From: Emiliania huxleyi CCMP1516
Taxonomy: Eukaryota; Haptophyta; Isochrysidales; Noelaerhabdaceae
Length of the DNA stretch: 64,000 nucleotides
Direction of reading: 5' to 3'
Assembly: GCF_000372725.1 (NCBI RefSeq)
Contig: NW_005196021.1
Location: forward strand, 154,351-218,350
Shown: piece after piece, positions 28,209 through 38,665 of the stretch
How positions within the stretch are numbered: the first letter of the stretch is position 1
Layout: each line of letters begins with the position of its first letter
Translations under genes and position numbers: made by a program
The notes under the pieces: generated by a model
Seen by the model: the letters and a program-made list of their open reading frames with translations, nothing else
Told to the model about the DNA's origin: nothing
Databases searched by the model: none

Positions 28209-29106
28209 CCCCTCCAGCTGTGATCCTGTAATCCTGGAATCCTACGTACGGCAGTTATACCCCTGTATCGTAGTTATGGTCCACTTTAGAGCTGTGAACG
28301 TGAACAGAGTGGTACCAGTAGAGGGGTTTGGCACAATGGCAGGGATCTACATTTGTAGGGATCCCTTATAGAGATGTTAGAGGTGGGTTAAGAGGGCGGC
28401 ACGCCGCAGGCGGGCAGGATGAGGCGGCAGCAGTGGAGGGTTGGGGCGCATTTGAAGGCGCTGGCCCCGACGCGCCATTAACTGGGTCGGGGTGGTTCCT
28501 CACCCCTCTGGTTTCAGTCAAGCGGGAAGAGTCTGTGCAAGGGGGGCGGATGGGGCTGGCTGCGTCACCTTGGAGCAAAGAGTGAATTGGAACTAGTGCT
28601 ACTTGGATAGCACGCTTTCGGAGTACCGACGGCTAAGGCCGAGGCAGAAAAGGTTTCTGTTTTTCTCCGCTTTTCTTCACAGGATTTTCCTGTGAAGAGA
28701 GACGTAGAGAAACAGACATTTCAAACTCGGTGTCGAACCACCAGCTCGACGCTCACTACAAGTGATAGCCTTTAGCCCTTTTACCACGACGTCGCCGAAT
28801 CCCGAAAACCACGACGGCGGAAAGCGGAATAACGGAACGTGCTCTACAGCTCTACCACGTGTACATGCAGTGCATCATGCAGCAACCCACCATGCAAACC
28901 ACCACAAAATGCACCATGTGTGATCTCGCGCAAAAGCTCTAGTCGTGTGTGGCATGTGCATGTGCTTGGGTGGACGGGCAGTGAACCTGCCATGTCGATC
29001 GTACATCAGGGCAATGTACCAGTGCCAACTCTCTCTTTCTCCTAGGACGTCACCGCTCAAGCGATGAAGCGGCGGGCGTGCCGCTGAATGACTTGTGCTG
29101 CGCGCC
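28209..29106. other. intergenic stretch containing a strong hairpin
   Basis: No gene. The left part is the 5' flank of the BTB gene and the right part the 3' flank of the lectin/TIR-like gene. The notable content is the long hairpin at 28656-28716. Confidence 0.55.
28656..28716. other. long imperfect hairpin, perfect 11-bp inner stem
   Basis: TCTTCACAGGA at 28674-28684 pairs perfectly with TCCTGTGAAGA at 28688-28698 across a TTT loop. The outer arms TCTGTTTTTCTC (28656) and GAGAAACAGA (to 28716) continue the pairing with a small mismatch region. It could be a structured RNA or the remains of a foldback element. No tRNA or snRNA features are seen. Confidence 0.6.
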
Positions 29107-30773
29107 TCAGCTGCTCTCGTCCATCGCCGGAGGCTCAAGTTCAAACGGCATTCGAGGGCCTGCAACACCGAAGCTGGAGCTCGACCGGCCGGAGAAGATG
29201 CGGCGCACCACCTGGTCGAACGACTCGTACTTGCCAAACCCAGCCTCCTGTCACGCCACCGGGGGGAGGGGGCGTCGGAGTAGCACGGCGCGCGTGGGCG
29301 AGGCTCGGGGTGGTGCGCTGCGGGCACGCACGATGCAACCGAGCAGCTTCTGCGTGTCCCGCTCCTGCGAGCAGCGCGCCCGCTGCACGCTGAACCGCCC
29401 GAGCTCGCGCTGCAGCGCTCTTGTCGCGTCCGCCGCCGCCTCGTCCGCCTCGTTGCTGGCCTCGACGACGGGCAGCACGGTCACGCGGTCGATGTCGCCT
29501 CCATTCTTGAGGAAGCAGAAGAGCTCGACCACGCACCACAACCTAGTCGACGAACGAGAGTAAGTGAAGCGGAGCACAACTCTTTCTCGCCGCCTCCGCG
29601 CGCGCCTGTGCGCGTAGGTCGGCCCCGCCAGGATGAGGAAGCGCTGGCAGCCGCTGACGAGGAGCGGCAGCAGGTCGAGCGCGCCCGCGTCCTCGGGGGC
29701 GACGCACGCTGCGTCCAGCCAGAGCAGCGGCGCCGTGCCCCGCTCTTCCGTGTCGCTCTTCGCCCACTGCTGGAGCGCCGCCCACTTGCCCTCGCGGCTG
29801 TCGTGCCAGGAGTGGCTCACAAAGACAGAAAACTCAGCTCCCAAGCTGGCGGCGACCGCCCGCTCTCGCAACGCGTGGCCCGCGCCGCCCGCCGTGCCCC
29901 CGCCCGGCAGCTCGGCCGCACCTGTCAGCTTGTCAAAAGGCAGCAGGCGGAAGGCCGCCTGCGCGCGCGCCAGCGCCTTCTCGCCGCCGCCGGAGAGAGC
30001 CGCCAGCGCCGCGAGCTGCGCGTCGTCGCTTCCGCCAGAGGCGCCGAGGCCGGCGAGGCGGGCTTGCAAGTAGCGGCGGGCGGAGGGGCGGAGAGCGATG
30101 GCGGTGAGGAGCATGGCGGCGCCACACAGATAGAATGGCCACAAGTCCGGCATGACCGCAGCCATGCTTATGAGGAGCACTCCAAACACTGGAGCCCACA
30201 GCCGCGCAACCAGCCACATGTGGCTCAAGCAGGCGGGGGCGGTCATCGCCCGGGGACCGACGCGGGTGGAGCGGCAGGGTAGCAAGCTAGCGAGAAAGGC
30301 GTCGCGCCAGGTAGGGAGCAAGGCAGCGGCCAATAGGGAGAAGTCCATAGAGATGAGGCTGCCGGCCCCTGAATCCGCCCAGAGGTTAGCCGTAGTCAAC
30401 GGGCGCAGAGGCCGTTCCGCGAACCACCAGAAGACCCATCCGAAAGACAACAGCAGAGGCACAATGTAGACGGCAAACCCGCGGACAAGGTCCTCGTCCA
30501 TGCTGCGCAAAGTGAGGAGGGAGGACAAGGAGCTCACGACGCCAGCTGCCATCATGACGCCGCCGATGGTATCATTCCAGCGTCCTTGAATCGCACTTCG
30601 GACGGCCCAGCCGGGGCCTGTAGTCAAAAAAATAGACCAGCCCGTGAAAAAGGTGGCGAGGCGGATGCGCCTCTGGCGCCTGTCCGCGGCGGCGCGCTGC
30701 TCCCGCATGCGCTGCCGAGCGCGCTCCATGAACACGACCGACGCGTAGAAGCCGACGTACATGTTCAGCACCT

Positions 30774-30806
<33 letters not shown>

Positions 30807-32857
30807 AGGCGGGCGCCGACGGCTCACCGTGGTTCAATGGGCACCATCGCACGCGCCACCTTCTCCTCGTCGCCCTTGCCGGTGAAGGCGATGACCTGCT
30901 CCTCGCTCCCTTCCACCGTCTCCTCGAACTGAGCCTTGAACGCGTTGGGCGTGGGCGCGCTCGTGAGGGTCACAGGCTGCTTGTCCAGCACGTCTCGATC
31001 ATCTTGGGCGCGTGCTCCGCGCTGCCCAGCCCGAGCTCGCTGCGCGTGCCGAGGATGATCTTCGCGAAGTTGCTCTCGGCGTGGCACCTGCGCGCCGCAA
31101 GTGGGGTCAGAAGGAGAGAGTCACAAGTGCCTGAAGGAGAGGCGGTAGTCGCGGCTGACGCACCAGCCCCGCCGCTCGTACGGCTGTGTGTTGTACAGCA
31201 TGCCAATGCCCTTGCACAGCTGCTCCGCGCCCGCCGCCACAGCCGCAACCGCCGCTTCGCGCGTGGCGAAGCGAACGATCGCAGGAGCTGTGTGCAGCTC
31301 GCACGTCTCGATCTGCCCAAAGCTGCCAAGCGTCGCGAGGATCGCCTGCTCTTCGATGCCGTTCTTCAAGCCGATGAGGCAGACGGAGCGCTTGCCCCAC
31401 TCTGGCGGCTCTGGGATGTTGGTCAGCCGCAGCACTGTCACGCAGCGGGGGCTCGCGTACAGCCCCGCCATCACCGCAAGCGACGCAGCAAAGATCTTGG
31501 CCTCCTCGGCGGTGCGCTTGCCAGCAGCATCCTTCTACGGACGCTGGCGACAAGGGCGTCACTCAACCGCCGCACCGCCCTCAGCGTTTGGGTGTGTGCG
31601 GAGGCATAGCTGGCACGGGGGAGGGGAGGGCGGCGGCGGGGAGGGCGGAGTGCGCGCGCGGGGGGAGGGAGTGGGTGGGGGGGGGCTCGACGGCGGGGGT
31701 GAGGCGGCGGGGAGGGCGGCGGCGGGCGGGGAGGGCGGCATGCCTGGACCAAGCTCGCTTGGTCCCAGAAGAGCGCGACGAAGTCATGCCCAGTGGGCGA
31801 GTTGAGAAAGGCCACGACGTGCTGCAGGTTCTCGCCGTGCGGGTCGGGGTGGTGTGGCGTGAGCCCTATCGTGCAGTATGCGAGAGGGCCTGGCTGAGAC
31901 GCTCCGGCGGTGGGGGGGGGGGGGGGGGGCAGGGCGGGGCCCACAGCCGTACGTGAGGGCACACGCGCTTCGGGCCTGCCGAGAAAAAAGCGCGGCCCCC
32001 TCTGCAGGGGGAAGCAGCCCCTCTAATGGAAGGTCCTGCCGGCGCGGCAGCACGTAGCCGGGTGGGCGCGAGCGCAGCCAGCTGCAGCGGAGCAGCAGGA
32101 CGTCGCGAGAAAGGAGCGAGGCGTGCACCCGCTGGTCGTGCGGCCCGAGCCCCGCGTCGCTCTGCACCATCTCTAGGCCCGCACCCGCAGACTGCTCGTC
32201 CTTTCGCCGCACGTCTCGGAAAAGGCAGACGAGCGCCCAGATCAGGCTGAGCCCGGACATGGCAGAGCAGAGAGTGAGAGCCATGTAGTGCAGGACGAGG
32301 GCCGCAGCGCGAAGGGACTTGTCCCGCTCGCGCTCCACCTCCACGAAGGCCATGTACTCTGGGGAGGGGTCGGCGCCAGACTTGCAGAGGCAGGGGAACT
32401 CCAGGTAGCAAGGGACGTCGAACCACAACCCACCGTTGCCGACAACGGCGCACTCCTCTGCGCCACGCCAATTGTTTGGCTCTGACGTGTCCCATTTGAC
32501 AAAGTTTGCCGTCTCGCCGGATTGGCACACGTCCCAGCCGCCGCCGGGCTCCTCTCCGGCGGGGCGCTGGTAGACGCCGATCCAGAAACGGATCGCGCCC
32601 GCATCGGCGGCGAGGCGCGCCACGTACTCGTTTTCCTCCGAGCTTTGGACGCACGCGAGAGTCGCGTTTGCCCCACACAGGTCCGCGCAGCCCCAGTGCG
32701 TGGACGGCTCGGCGGTGATGCGGTACGAGCCACAGCAAAAGGCAGCGGTTAGTGCGCTGTATCTGGGGTTCGCCCGTGTCACCGATGCGCTGCGATTTCT
32801 TCTTTTTAGTCGCCCGCTACGCCTGCTACATGCTGAATCTTTCTTGGTCCGTGTCAT
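29107..32857 (-). CDS. C-type lectin / tandem TIR-like multi-pass membrane protein (receptor-like), one frameshift
   Basis: Seven exons join: 31948-32857, 31744-31865, 31164-31534, 30845-31087, 29612-30771, 29332-29542, 29107-29247 (about 1052 residues). Residues ~45-158 are a C-type lectin domain with RFWIGVYQRP, the EPN sugar-binding tripeptide (SEPNNW) and WFDVPC...PCLC. A membrane helix follows (~185-212). Then comes a region I know from memory as very common in haptophytes: LLSRDVLLLRCSWLRS, GYVLPRRQDLP, ALTYG^LTPHHPDPHG, ALFWDQASLVQ, an RRM-like insert (LGSFGQIETCE, AIVRFATREAAVAAV), YERRGW^CHAESN, FTGKGDEEKVA. About five helices follow, then a TIR-like domain: FSVFVSHSWHDSREGKW, LLWLDAACV, LAGPTY^LWCVVELF. 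Introns 1, 2 and 6 start with GC. Exon 4 lacks one base near 30990-30996, so the frame breaks there; this could be decay or an assembly error. No signal peptide is seen and the true 5' end may be further upstream. A surface sensing role is inference. Confidence 0.72.
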
Positions 32858-33608
32858 AGAGAAGGAAGGGAGCAAAGTCGTGTGATTTCGAGGAAAGTGA
32901 GCTCGCGGGGCCCCGTTTTCGGGCTCCGGGGACGGGCGGGCGGGCGGGCCGGGCGGGCGGCGGTACTCTGGGCCGGCGGGAGAGAGAGAGATTTTTAAAG
33001 ACCAACAAGAAATCACGACTCTCACAGTGATTTGGGCTCGGCAGCTTGTTAGCCCTCAGCCGAAGCTGGGGCCGGTCCCGTAGCCGAGAGAGCCCGCGCC
33101 GATGAGTTCGACGCGGTCGGGGTCACGGCCCACTCTCGGCCGCTACTGCGGCGCTAGACCTCCCGGCGCCGGATCTCGGTCTCCAGCCCGGCGAGCGCTG
33201 CACGCTCGCGTCGCGCTCTCTCTCTGAGCCCTTTAGGCGAGCACGAGATGCACCTCGACGTACCTCGAGCGCGAGTGGCGCGCGCACGTCGAGGCCTCGT
33301 CCCCCACCCTTCAGGGTGAATCTTCAGTCTGGTTCGGTCTCTTGCTCGCCTTTCGGGCGTCGCCCCACTGCCTCTGCAGTCGTTTTTGATGTCCCTTCTT
33401 CGGAGGCGGCCCCTCCGCCCCACCTCCGTCGGCTAGCCCCATTGGCCCCGAGGGAGCCGACAGCCCGGGTGGGCTCCCAGGGCGGGAGTGGCGGCATTGT
33501 GTCTCGTCGCCACCCCTCCCCGGGAGGTCGGGCCGGCCCTCCCTGGTCGGCGAATCGCGCCCGCATCCGCGGCCTCTCTCGAGAGATTTTTATGCTCGAG
33601 ATGACAGA
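32858..33608. other. intergenic stretch with R7 repeat
   Basis: No gene is supported. Positions 32985-33045 read, on the minus strand, AACAAGCTGCCGAGCCCAAA then TCACTGTGAGAG and CGTGATTTCTTGTTGGT; the same pieces occur at 54905-54950 and 55198-55215. The remainder is GC-rich and Ser/Arg/Pro-biased in all frames. Confidence 0.55.
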
Positions 33609-34073
33609 TTGAGCAACGAGGGCGGAGGGGGCAGCGATTGCATGTCCACCAAGCCGCCGACTCGTATTCCTTCTGGCGGCCGGGTATTCACTCTGGCGAT
33701 CAACTGGAGCGTCGATACGCCGATCCAGCACGCGCTCGTCCTCGCCATCCTCGCATACGACATCTTCGTCCTCTTCAATGTTTATGACTGGCATGTCCGG
33801 ACGGCCAACGTGAGCGGGCACAAGGTTCTGTATCGTCCACAGTACTTTCTGCCCGACTACCTCACCGGCGGCATGCCGCGGCTCAACTTGAGAGGAGTTC
33901 ATCTTGACGGCGGTCGCCGACGCTGCTCGAACGGCAGTTGTCGACCGCCGGCAGTTGACCGGCAAGATGAAGTCCACTGCGCTCGCAAAAAATACCATCG
34001 GAACCGTCTTGCCAAGGCGCACAATAGTCCTCAGTCTGGCGAAGGCCAGTTTCTTCATCCCGGGCCGCCATGA
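33609..34073 (+). CDS. hypothetical fragment, uncertain frame
   Basis: The frame is protein-like from about 33650 to 33900 (NWSVDTPIQHALVLAILAYD, YRPQYFLPDYLTGG). It then degrades, while the next frame looks better from about 33904 (TALAKNTIGTVLPRRTIVLS, FIPGRHEINGDWQRLVRATG). This suggests an intron or an indel near 33895. The minus strand over 33883-34400 is also open, so strand is not certain. No family recognised. Confidence 0.25.
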   Translation: MSNEGGGGSDCMSTKPPTRIPSGGRVFTLAINWSVDTPIQHALVLAILAYDIFVLFNVYDWHVRTANVSGHKVLYRPQYFLPDYLTGGMPRLNLRGVHLDGGRRRCSNGSCRPPAVDRQDEVHCARKKYHRNRLAKAHNSPQSGEGQFLHPGPP

Positions 34074-34516
34074 AATAAATGGCGACTGGCAGAGGCTTGT
34101 CAGAGCAACTGGATTTCACCAAAATCCAGGGCAAAGTGTGGGAGGAAGTCTCGAGAGCAAAAGTGTAAGTCCAAGTGTGGAACGCTGCAAACCCCCCCCA
34201 GTACCTGGGTGGGTACTCTTGCACGAGTCCGCAATGCTTGCTGGGACACCCATGCTGGCCACCATCGCTCCTCTCTCTCGCTGGCTCCCTCATCGACAGT
34301 GTCAGCTCCTCGTGGACCCCTGTTGCGCACACCTGGGTCGGGACTTGCGATTCGAGCGAGTCGGCGGGCTCTGAGGCGACGATCGTCACGGTGGCAGAAC
34401 AGCCAACCTCTGTTGACCTCCTCCTCCCCCTCCTCCCCCTCCTCCCCCCCCCCCCCCTCCTCCTCCTCCCCTTCCTCCTCCTCATCGCGCAACTGCAGAA
34501 GGCGCACCGTTGCGCG

Positions 34517-35330
34517 ATGATGAAGGACAAGGCGGCGGCAGAGGATGACAAGGCGGCGGCAGTGGCGGCGGCAGTCGAGGCGGCAGAAGCTCTGGCAGAC
34601 GACCTGCCAGAGCTTCGCGGCACCGACCCGGTGACATCCCTCGACCTCGACGAGAGGGGCCTCGGCCCCGCCTCTGCCACCGTGATCGCGTCGCTGATTG
34701 CGGGCAATGGGGTGCTGCAAGAACTTTACATCGGCGACAACCACATCGGCGACAAGGGCGCCGCTGCAATTGCCGACGCGCTGCGCGGCAACGGGGTGCT
34801 GAAATCTTCTCTACCTCAACGGCAACGAGATCGGCGACGAGGCTCGAGGGCGCCAAGGCACTGGCTTCCGCTCTGCGCGTCAACGCGGTGCTCACCAACC
34901 TTAACCTTGGCGACAACGAGATCAGCGACGAGGGAGCCGCTTCGATCGAGGGAGCCACGCTGTGCGCCAACGGGGTGCTGAACAAGCTAGATGTCTCTCG
35001 GAACGAGATCGGCCCCACCGGCGCCGCCGCGATCGCCGACGCCCTTAAGGGCAACGCGGTGCTGACCACCCTCGAGCTCGCGCACAACAATAAGATCGGC
35101 GACGAGGGCGCGAAGGCGATCGGCGGCGCTCTTGCGGTCAACGGGGTGCTGAACAAACTCTGGCTTGGCGAGAACAACATCGGCATCGAGGGCGCGAAGG
35201 CGATCGGCGGCGCTCTCGCGGTCAACGCACAACGGGGGGGTGCTGAAATCTCTCGACCTCTCCTACAACGACCATCAACGACATCGACCTCTCTCCTACA
35301 ACGACATCGTGAGGGCGGCGGGCGCGGGCG
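34517..35330 (+). pseudogene. leucine-rich repeat protein (ribonuclease-inhibitor/NLR-type LRR), multiply frameshifted
   Basis: The ATG at 34517 opens MMKDKAAAEDDKAAA, then 28-residue LRRs of the type 'NGVLxxLxLGxNxIGDxGAxAIAxAL' (ELYIGDNHIGDKGAAAIADA). The frame is broken near 34807 (an extra T), again near 34850, and again near 35230. Between breaks the LRRs continue cleanly in another frame (LTNLNLGDNEISDEGAASIE; LDVSRNEIGPTGAAAIADAL; NKLWLGENNIGIEGAKAIGG). At least six repeats of 84 bp can be counted. The conserved repeat phase across breaks shows one former gene. Because 84-bp units are so alike, unequal exchange probably helped to break it. Such LRRs are ligand- or protein-binding scaffolds. 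Confidence 0.75.
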
Positions 35331-35843
35331 CCGAGAGGCTGGCCTCTGCTCTGTACCCCTGGGGGCGAGGGTTCAGGCATCCCGTGACTCGCCATGTTCT
35401 GGAACTCCTCCGGACCAGCCGGGGGCGAGGGTGGGGGTGAGGGTGGGGGTGAGGGAGGGGGTGAGGGTGGGGGCGAGGGCGGAGGCGAGGGCGGGGGTGT
35501 TGGCGGGGGCGACTTCTCGACTGTCTGTGCGCTTGTGCGTCCAGACCCGGAGGTCCGGGGCGATTGAAAAAGAGGCGCCTGACCACAAGGCGCGAGAAAC
35601 GAATCTGCGAGGCGTGGCCGCGCATGCGGCCCGATGGGGAGGAGCGGGGCGGACTACGGGGATCGGCCTCTTACACGGCCCTTCCTTGCAGCGAGCCCAC
35701 TCCAACCCACCCGCGCTAGGTCTCGGGGGACGCAGGGGTCAGTCAGCCCCGCGCGACCTCGGGAACTAGCCGGGGCAGTCGGAGAAGGGGCAACTCCGTG
35801 CACTGACGGTCGGCCGTCAGAAACCACGCCTGCGTGGATCGCG

Positions 35844-35903
35844 TCACACCAATCCTCGCTACCCAACGCGGCCAAGGATATACCTCGAGAACCTCGAAAA
35901 AGG
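35844..35903 (+). repeat. dispersed repeat R4, copy 2
   Basis: Matches 9417-9483 (CCTCGCTACCCAACGCGGCC, then GATATACCTCGAGAACCTCG) with a few small indels. Confidence 0.75.
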
Positions 35904-36445
35904 TCCTGCCGCCACCGCGCCATCCTCGCTCCTTCCTGCCGCCGCCCTCTGCTCAGTCGTTTGACCCGCCGCCCAATGCTCCGCCGTTCGCTGCCGTGGT
36001 CTGCCGCCGTGCCGCCGCTCCTTACCGTGCCGCTCCTTCCGCGCCTCGCCGCCCTTGCCATTTATTCGCCGTCCCTCCTGCCGTGCGTTACCGCCGTGCC
36101 GCCGTACCGCCGCTCCTACTCGAGTACAGTGCCGCGCCGCCTCCCACACGCACACACCTTACCTCCTGCTCGACCGAGTTTGCGATGAGAAGTGACCCGA
36201 GCCGCCGGGTGCCCCGCAGCGGCCTCGCTGGACCAGAAGAACCGGTCCGCGAGTGCTCCGCAGCAGCCTCGCTGAGCCAGAACGTCGTAGTGTTCTTGCT
36301 CCCAGCGCTTGCGCTTCGGCGGTTAGTGGTGCACTAACCTCCGAGAAACCCTTCGGGTCGCTCCTCATCGCAAACCCTGTCAGCAGAGTCTCCTACGGGA
36401 ATGTAAGAGCTACATACACTGAAAAAGAGAAAAAGCGCAATTCGT

Positions 36446-36553
36446 GAGAGAGAGTAACGCCGACATAGCCGACGCCCACACCGCCAACCCGACCTGCCCT
36501 GCGTCACAGAGAGAGTAACGCCGACCGGGGGCCGCACCGCCAACCCGACCTGC
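36446..36553 (+). repeat. two direct copies of a ~50-bp sequence upstream of the SAP gene
   Basis: Both copies carry GAGAGTAACGCCGAC followed, after a variable 9-15 bp, by ACCGCCAACCCGACCTGC. They end 29 bp before the ATG of the SAP-motif gene, so they could be promoter elements or a simple duplication. Confidence 0.6.
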
Positions 36554-36581
36554 TCGTACTTTGGGTGCGTGCCCTCCGCCA

Positions 36582-37540
36582 ATGTCCGCCGGGCGGGCGG
36601 GCGGCTGGCGGGGAGGCAACTGTGGCGCCTGGCGAGTGGCGGACCTTCGCGACGAGTGCGCCTTCAAGGGCCTCGACACGAGCGGCGGCAAGTCCGCCCT
36701 CATCGCCAGGCTTGACCAGCACGCCGCGCGAAGGACGGATGGGCTCGACGACTCTCCGTTCCGGCATCTGTCCGACGACGAGCACCGCGAGATCTGCGGG
36801 GTGCTGCTCGGCTTCCACGCGGCGGACGCCTTTTGCGGCAGGAGGCCCGGCTGCGTCTTCAAGACCGGCGGATGGGGCCTCGGCTACTATGTCGACGCGG
36901 CGCCCTGCGCGCGCGACCTCCTGATGTTCGGCTCCACCTGCCGCGACCTGCGCGCAATCATGATGCCGCCGCTGCAGCCGTACGTGGCAAACCAGCTCAA
37001 GCAGTTTCGCGACTTTGGCGACGCGCGGCAGCGGACCATCCGCGGCGAGGCGCACCGGTGCAGCGTCGACAGCAGTCTCGGCTCAGACCCGTTTCGCGGG
37101 ATTCAGTGGGCGGGCATGCCTCGGAAGGTGGAGAAGAAGGAGCTGGCCGTGCTGCAGGCGCCGCGCCTTTCGAGGCGAGGCGAGGCGCTGGTGGACGGCG
37201 CCGCTTCACGGCTGACCGGGTGGGAACAGGTCGGCCTGCGCCTCGCAGCGCGGTGCGGGGTGTGCGAGAGGCACCGGCTCTCCCCCTGCCCCCCCCCCCC
37301 CCCCGCTGCCCGCCGCCCCATCGGAACATCACGCGTAGCTGATGACGGGTCAGGCACGGGCCGCTCTTCCGGCAGGTCGTCCGCATGCACAAGGAGCTGC
37401 GGCAGTTCATCGAGAGCGAGGCGCTCGCGCGCAAGCGGAGGCAGGCGCACGGGGACTACCCGCCCCCGTTCTGGAGCAAGGCCTTCCACAAGCGCTGCGT
37501 TATTGCGGCAGGGTGGTTTTTGCAGCCCGGGCTGCCATAG
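36582..37540 (+). CDS. SAP-motif protein, two exons
   Basis: Exons 36582-37229 and 37376-37540 join across a 146-nt GT-AG intron in phase 0, giving 270 residues. The ATG at 36582 starts MSAGRAGGWRGGNCGAWRV. The SAP motif is near residues 18-50 (WRVADLRDECAFKGLDTSGG, KSALIARLDQHA), the pattern used for binding DNA or RNA. An F-box-like or helical stretch follows (CARDLLMFGSTCRDLRAI). Exon 2 gives VVRMHKELRQFIESEALARK and ends AAGWFLQPGLP. The intron holds a 15-base C run close to the acceptor. The same SAP pattern (RGLxTSGxKxxLxxRL) occurs in the BTB protein at 26-28 kb, so the two may be distantly related. Function is otherwise unknown. Confidence 0.75.
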
Positions 37541-37583
37541 GTTGAAGCAGCCGCTCCACGACAAGAGGAGCGCACCGCTGTGG

Positions 37584-37612
37584 TTGGTAAATGGTATTAT
37601 ACCATTTACCAA
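37584..37612. terminator. perfect 13-bp inverted repeat after the SAP gene
   Basis: TTGGTAAATGGTA (37584-37596) and TACCATTTACCAA (37600-37612) form a perfect stem with a TTA loop, 44 bp after the SAP stop codon and 24 bp before repeat R3. It could shape the mRNA 3' end or be a foldback or excision scar; eukaryotic genes do not need such a terminator, so the label is tentative. Confidence 0.45.
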
Positions 37613-37635
37613 TCTAACCAATCCCACTGTGAATC

Positions 37636-37737
37636 CACAGGGCTTGCACCTCAAACCCTCTCCTCTCACAGACCAGCGCACAGCGCCATAGCCCTATAGC
37701 GCATAGGATGTATTTTCTTTTCTCAATAACAAGGCTG
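37636..37737 (+). repeat. dispersed repeat R3, copy 2
   Basis: Same orientation as 9336-9425: CACAGACCAGCGCACAGCGC then GTATTTTCTTTTCTCAATAA. An internal CCCTATAGCGCATAGG insertion relative to copy 1 looks like a local duplication. Confidence 0.8.
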
Positions 37738-38059
37738 TGAAACGCGCGCGACACCGGCCCGGGCACGTATATCGCTTAGTTGAGCTGGGGCACGCTCACA
37801 GGCGTTCCCGCTTCCCGGCGATCCCGCCGGGCCCGGGTGCCGGGAGCGGCGGGGGGCGGCGGGATGGATCCGCGCGACAGAGACGACGCACGACCCGCAC
37901 AAAAATATAATGGCTCGAGAGTCTCAGAGAGCCGGGCTAGTATCCCGCGAGGGAGGGAGAGCGAGGTCGGGATATTCTTGACCTCGTGTAGTTGCCGACG
38001 CCGAAAATGTTAAAAATTATGCAATTTCCGTCCCGCAACGTGCGTTCGCTGATCAGTCC

Positions 38060-38665
38060 ATGCATGCTTTGCTCGCGGCTGGCCGCATACTACTGCTGCT
38101 CGTCGCCGCTCCAGCCTCAACCGAGGATGCAGTAGGAGACTTTGCAGCCGGCGAGTCCCGCGATTTGGGGTCTGGCGATGCGTCCTCTGGAAGCACCGGC
38201 GGCGCAGGCACCTACTCAGAGCGCGAGTTGGACTTCTTTGCAGGTGGAAGCCAAGACATTGATATCAGCCTCGCAGGCTGCAAGTCCTTGTTTGAGTGCT
38301 TGACGCTTTGCAAAGGCGAAGCGACTAGTGCAGCCCTCGCGCGGGTCGCAAGTCCTACGCAGGACAATGGTTGCAATGATGGGCTTCCGCTCTGGATGCT
38401 CGACCTTACCAGCCAGGTTGCGGCAGGGTGTTGCCAGGGGTGCTACTCTATGATACCCCTACCTCCATCGCCGCCGCTGCCCTCACCGCCGCTACCTCCG
38501 ACAGAGTTGTCTCCGACGTCACCTCTGATCCCGCCGCCGCTGCCGCTGCCGCCGTCCAGCCGCGATCGCGGCTGCGACGGCGCGCCGTTTTGGTGGATGG
38601 TGCGCAACGCGAACGTGAGTGATTGCACGATGAGTTTTGGGCAACGTAATTCTTGGCTAAAATGA
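38060..38665 (+). CDS. small secreted Cys-rich / Pro-rich protein
   Basis: 201 residues from the ATG at 38060. The N-terminus MHALLAAGRILLLLVAAPAS is a good signal peptide. The mature part has a Cys-rich region (CKSLFECLTLCKGE; GCCQGCYSM), then a Pro-Leu/Ser-Pro spacer (PPSPPLPSPPLPPTE) and a second short Cys segment (CDGAPFWWMVRN). Cys plus a hydroxyproline-type spacer is typical of secreted or cell-wall proteins of algae (inference). It could be a fragment, since the Pro-rich part may contain an intron. No named domain recognised. Confidence 0.55.
   Translation: MHALLAAGRILLLLVAAPASTEDAVGDFAAGESRDLGSGDASSGSTGGAGTYSERELDFFAGGSQDIDISLAGCKSLFECLTLCKGEATSAALARVASPTQDNGCNDGLPLWMLDLTSQVAAGCCQGCYSMIPLPPSPPLPSPPLPPTELSPTSPLIPPPLPLPPSSRDRGCDGAPFWWMVRNANVSDCTMSFGQRNSWLK

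Larger units (their letters stand above)
35331..36581. other. intergenic stretch with GGGGGTGAGG and other repeats
   Basis: No gene. A GAGGGTGGGGGTGAGGGTGG-type minisatellite lies at 35426-35505. R4 copy 2 is at 35844-35903. Positions 36446-36497 and 36508-36553 are two direct copies sharing GAGAGTAACGCCGAC and ACCGCCAACCCGACCTGC, just upstream of the SAP gene. Confidence 0.6.

Noticed and set aside
28209..28585. Short frames near 28328-28578 on both strands
   Set aside because: Under 90 codons, no domain-like composition, no splice signals that join them to a neighbour.
33050..33600. GC-rich segment considered as rRNA or spliced RNA gene
   Set aside because: No conserved rRNA, tRNA or snRNA core sequence could be recognised.
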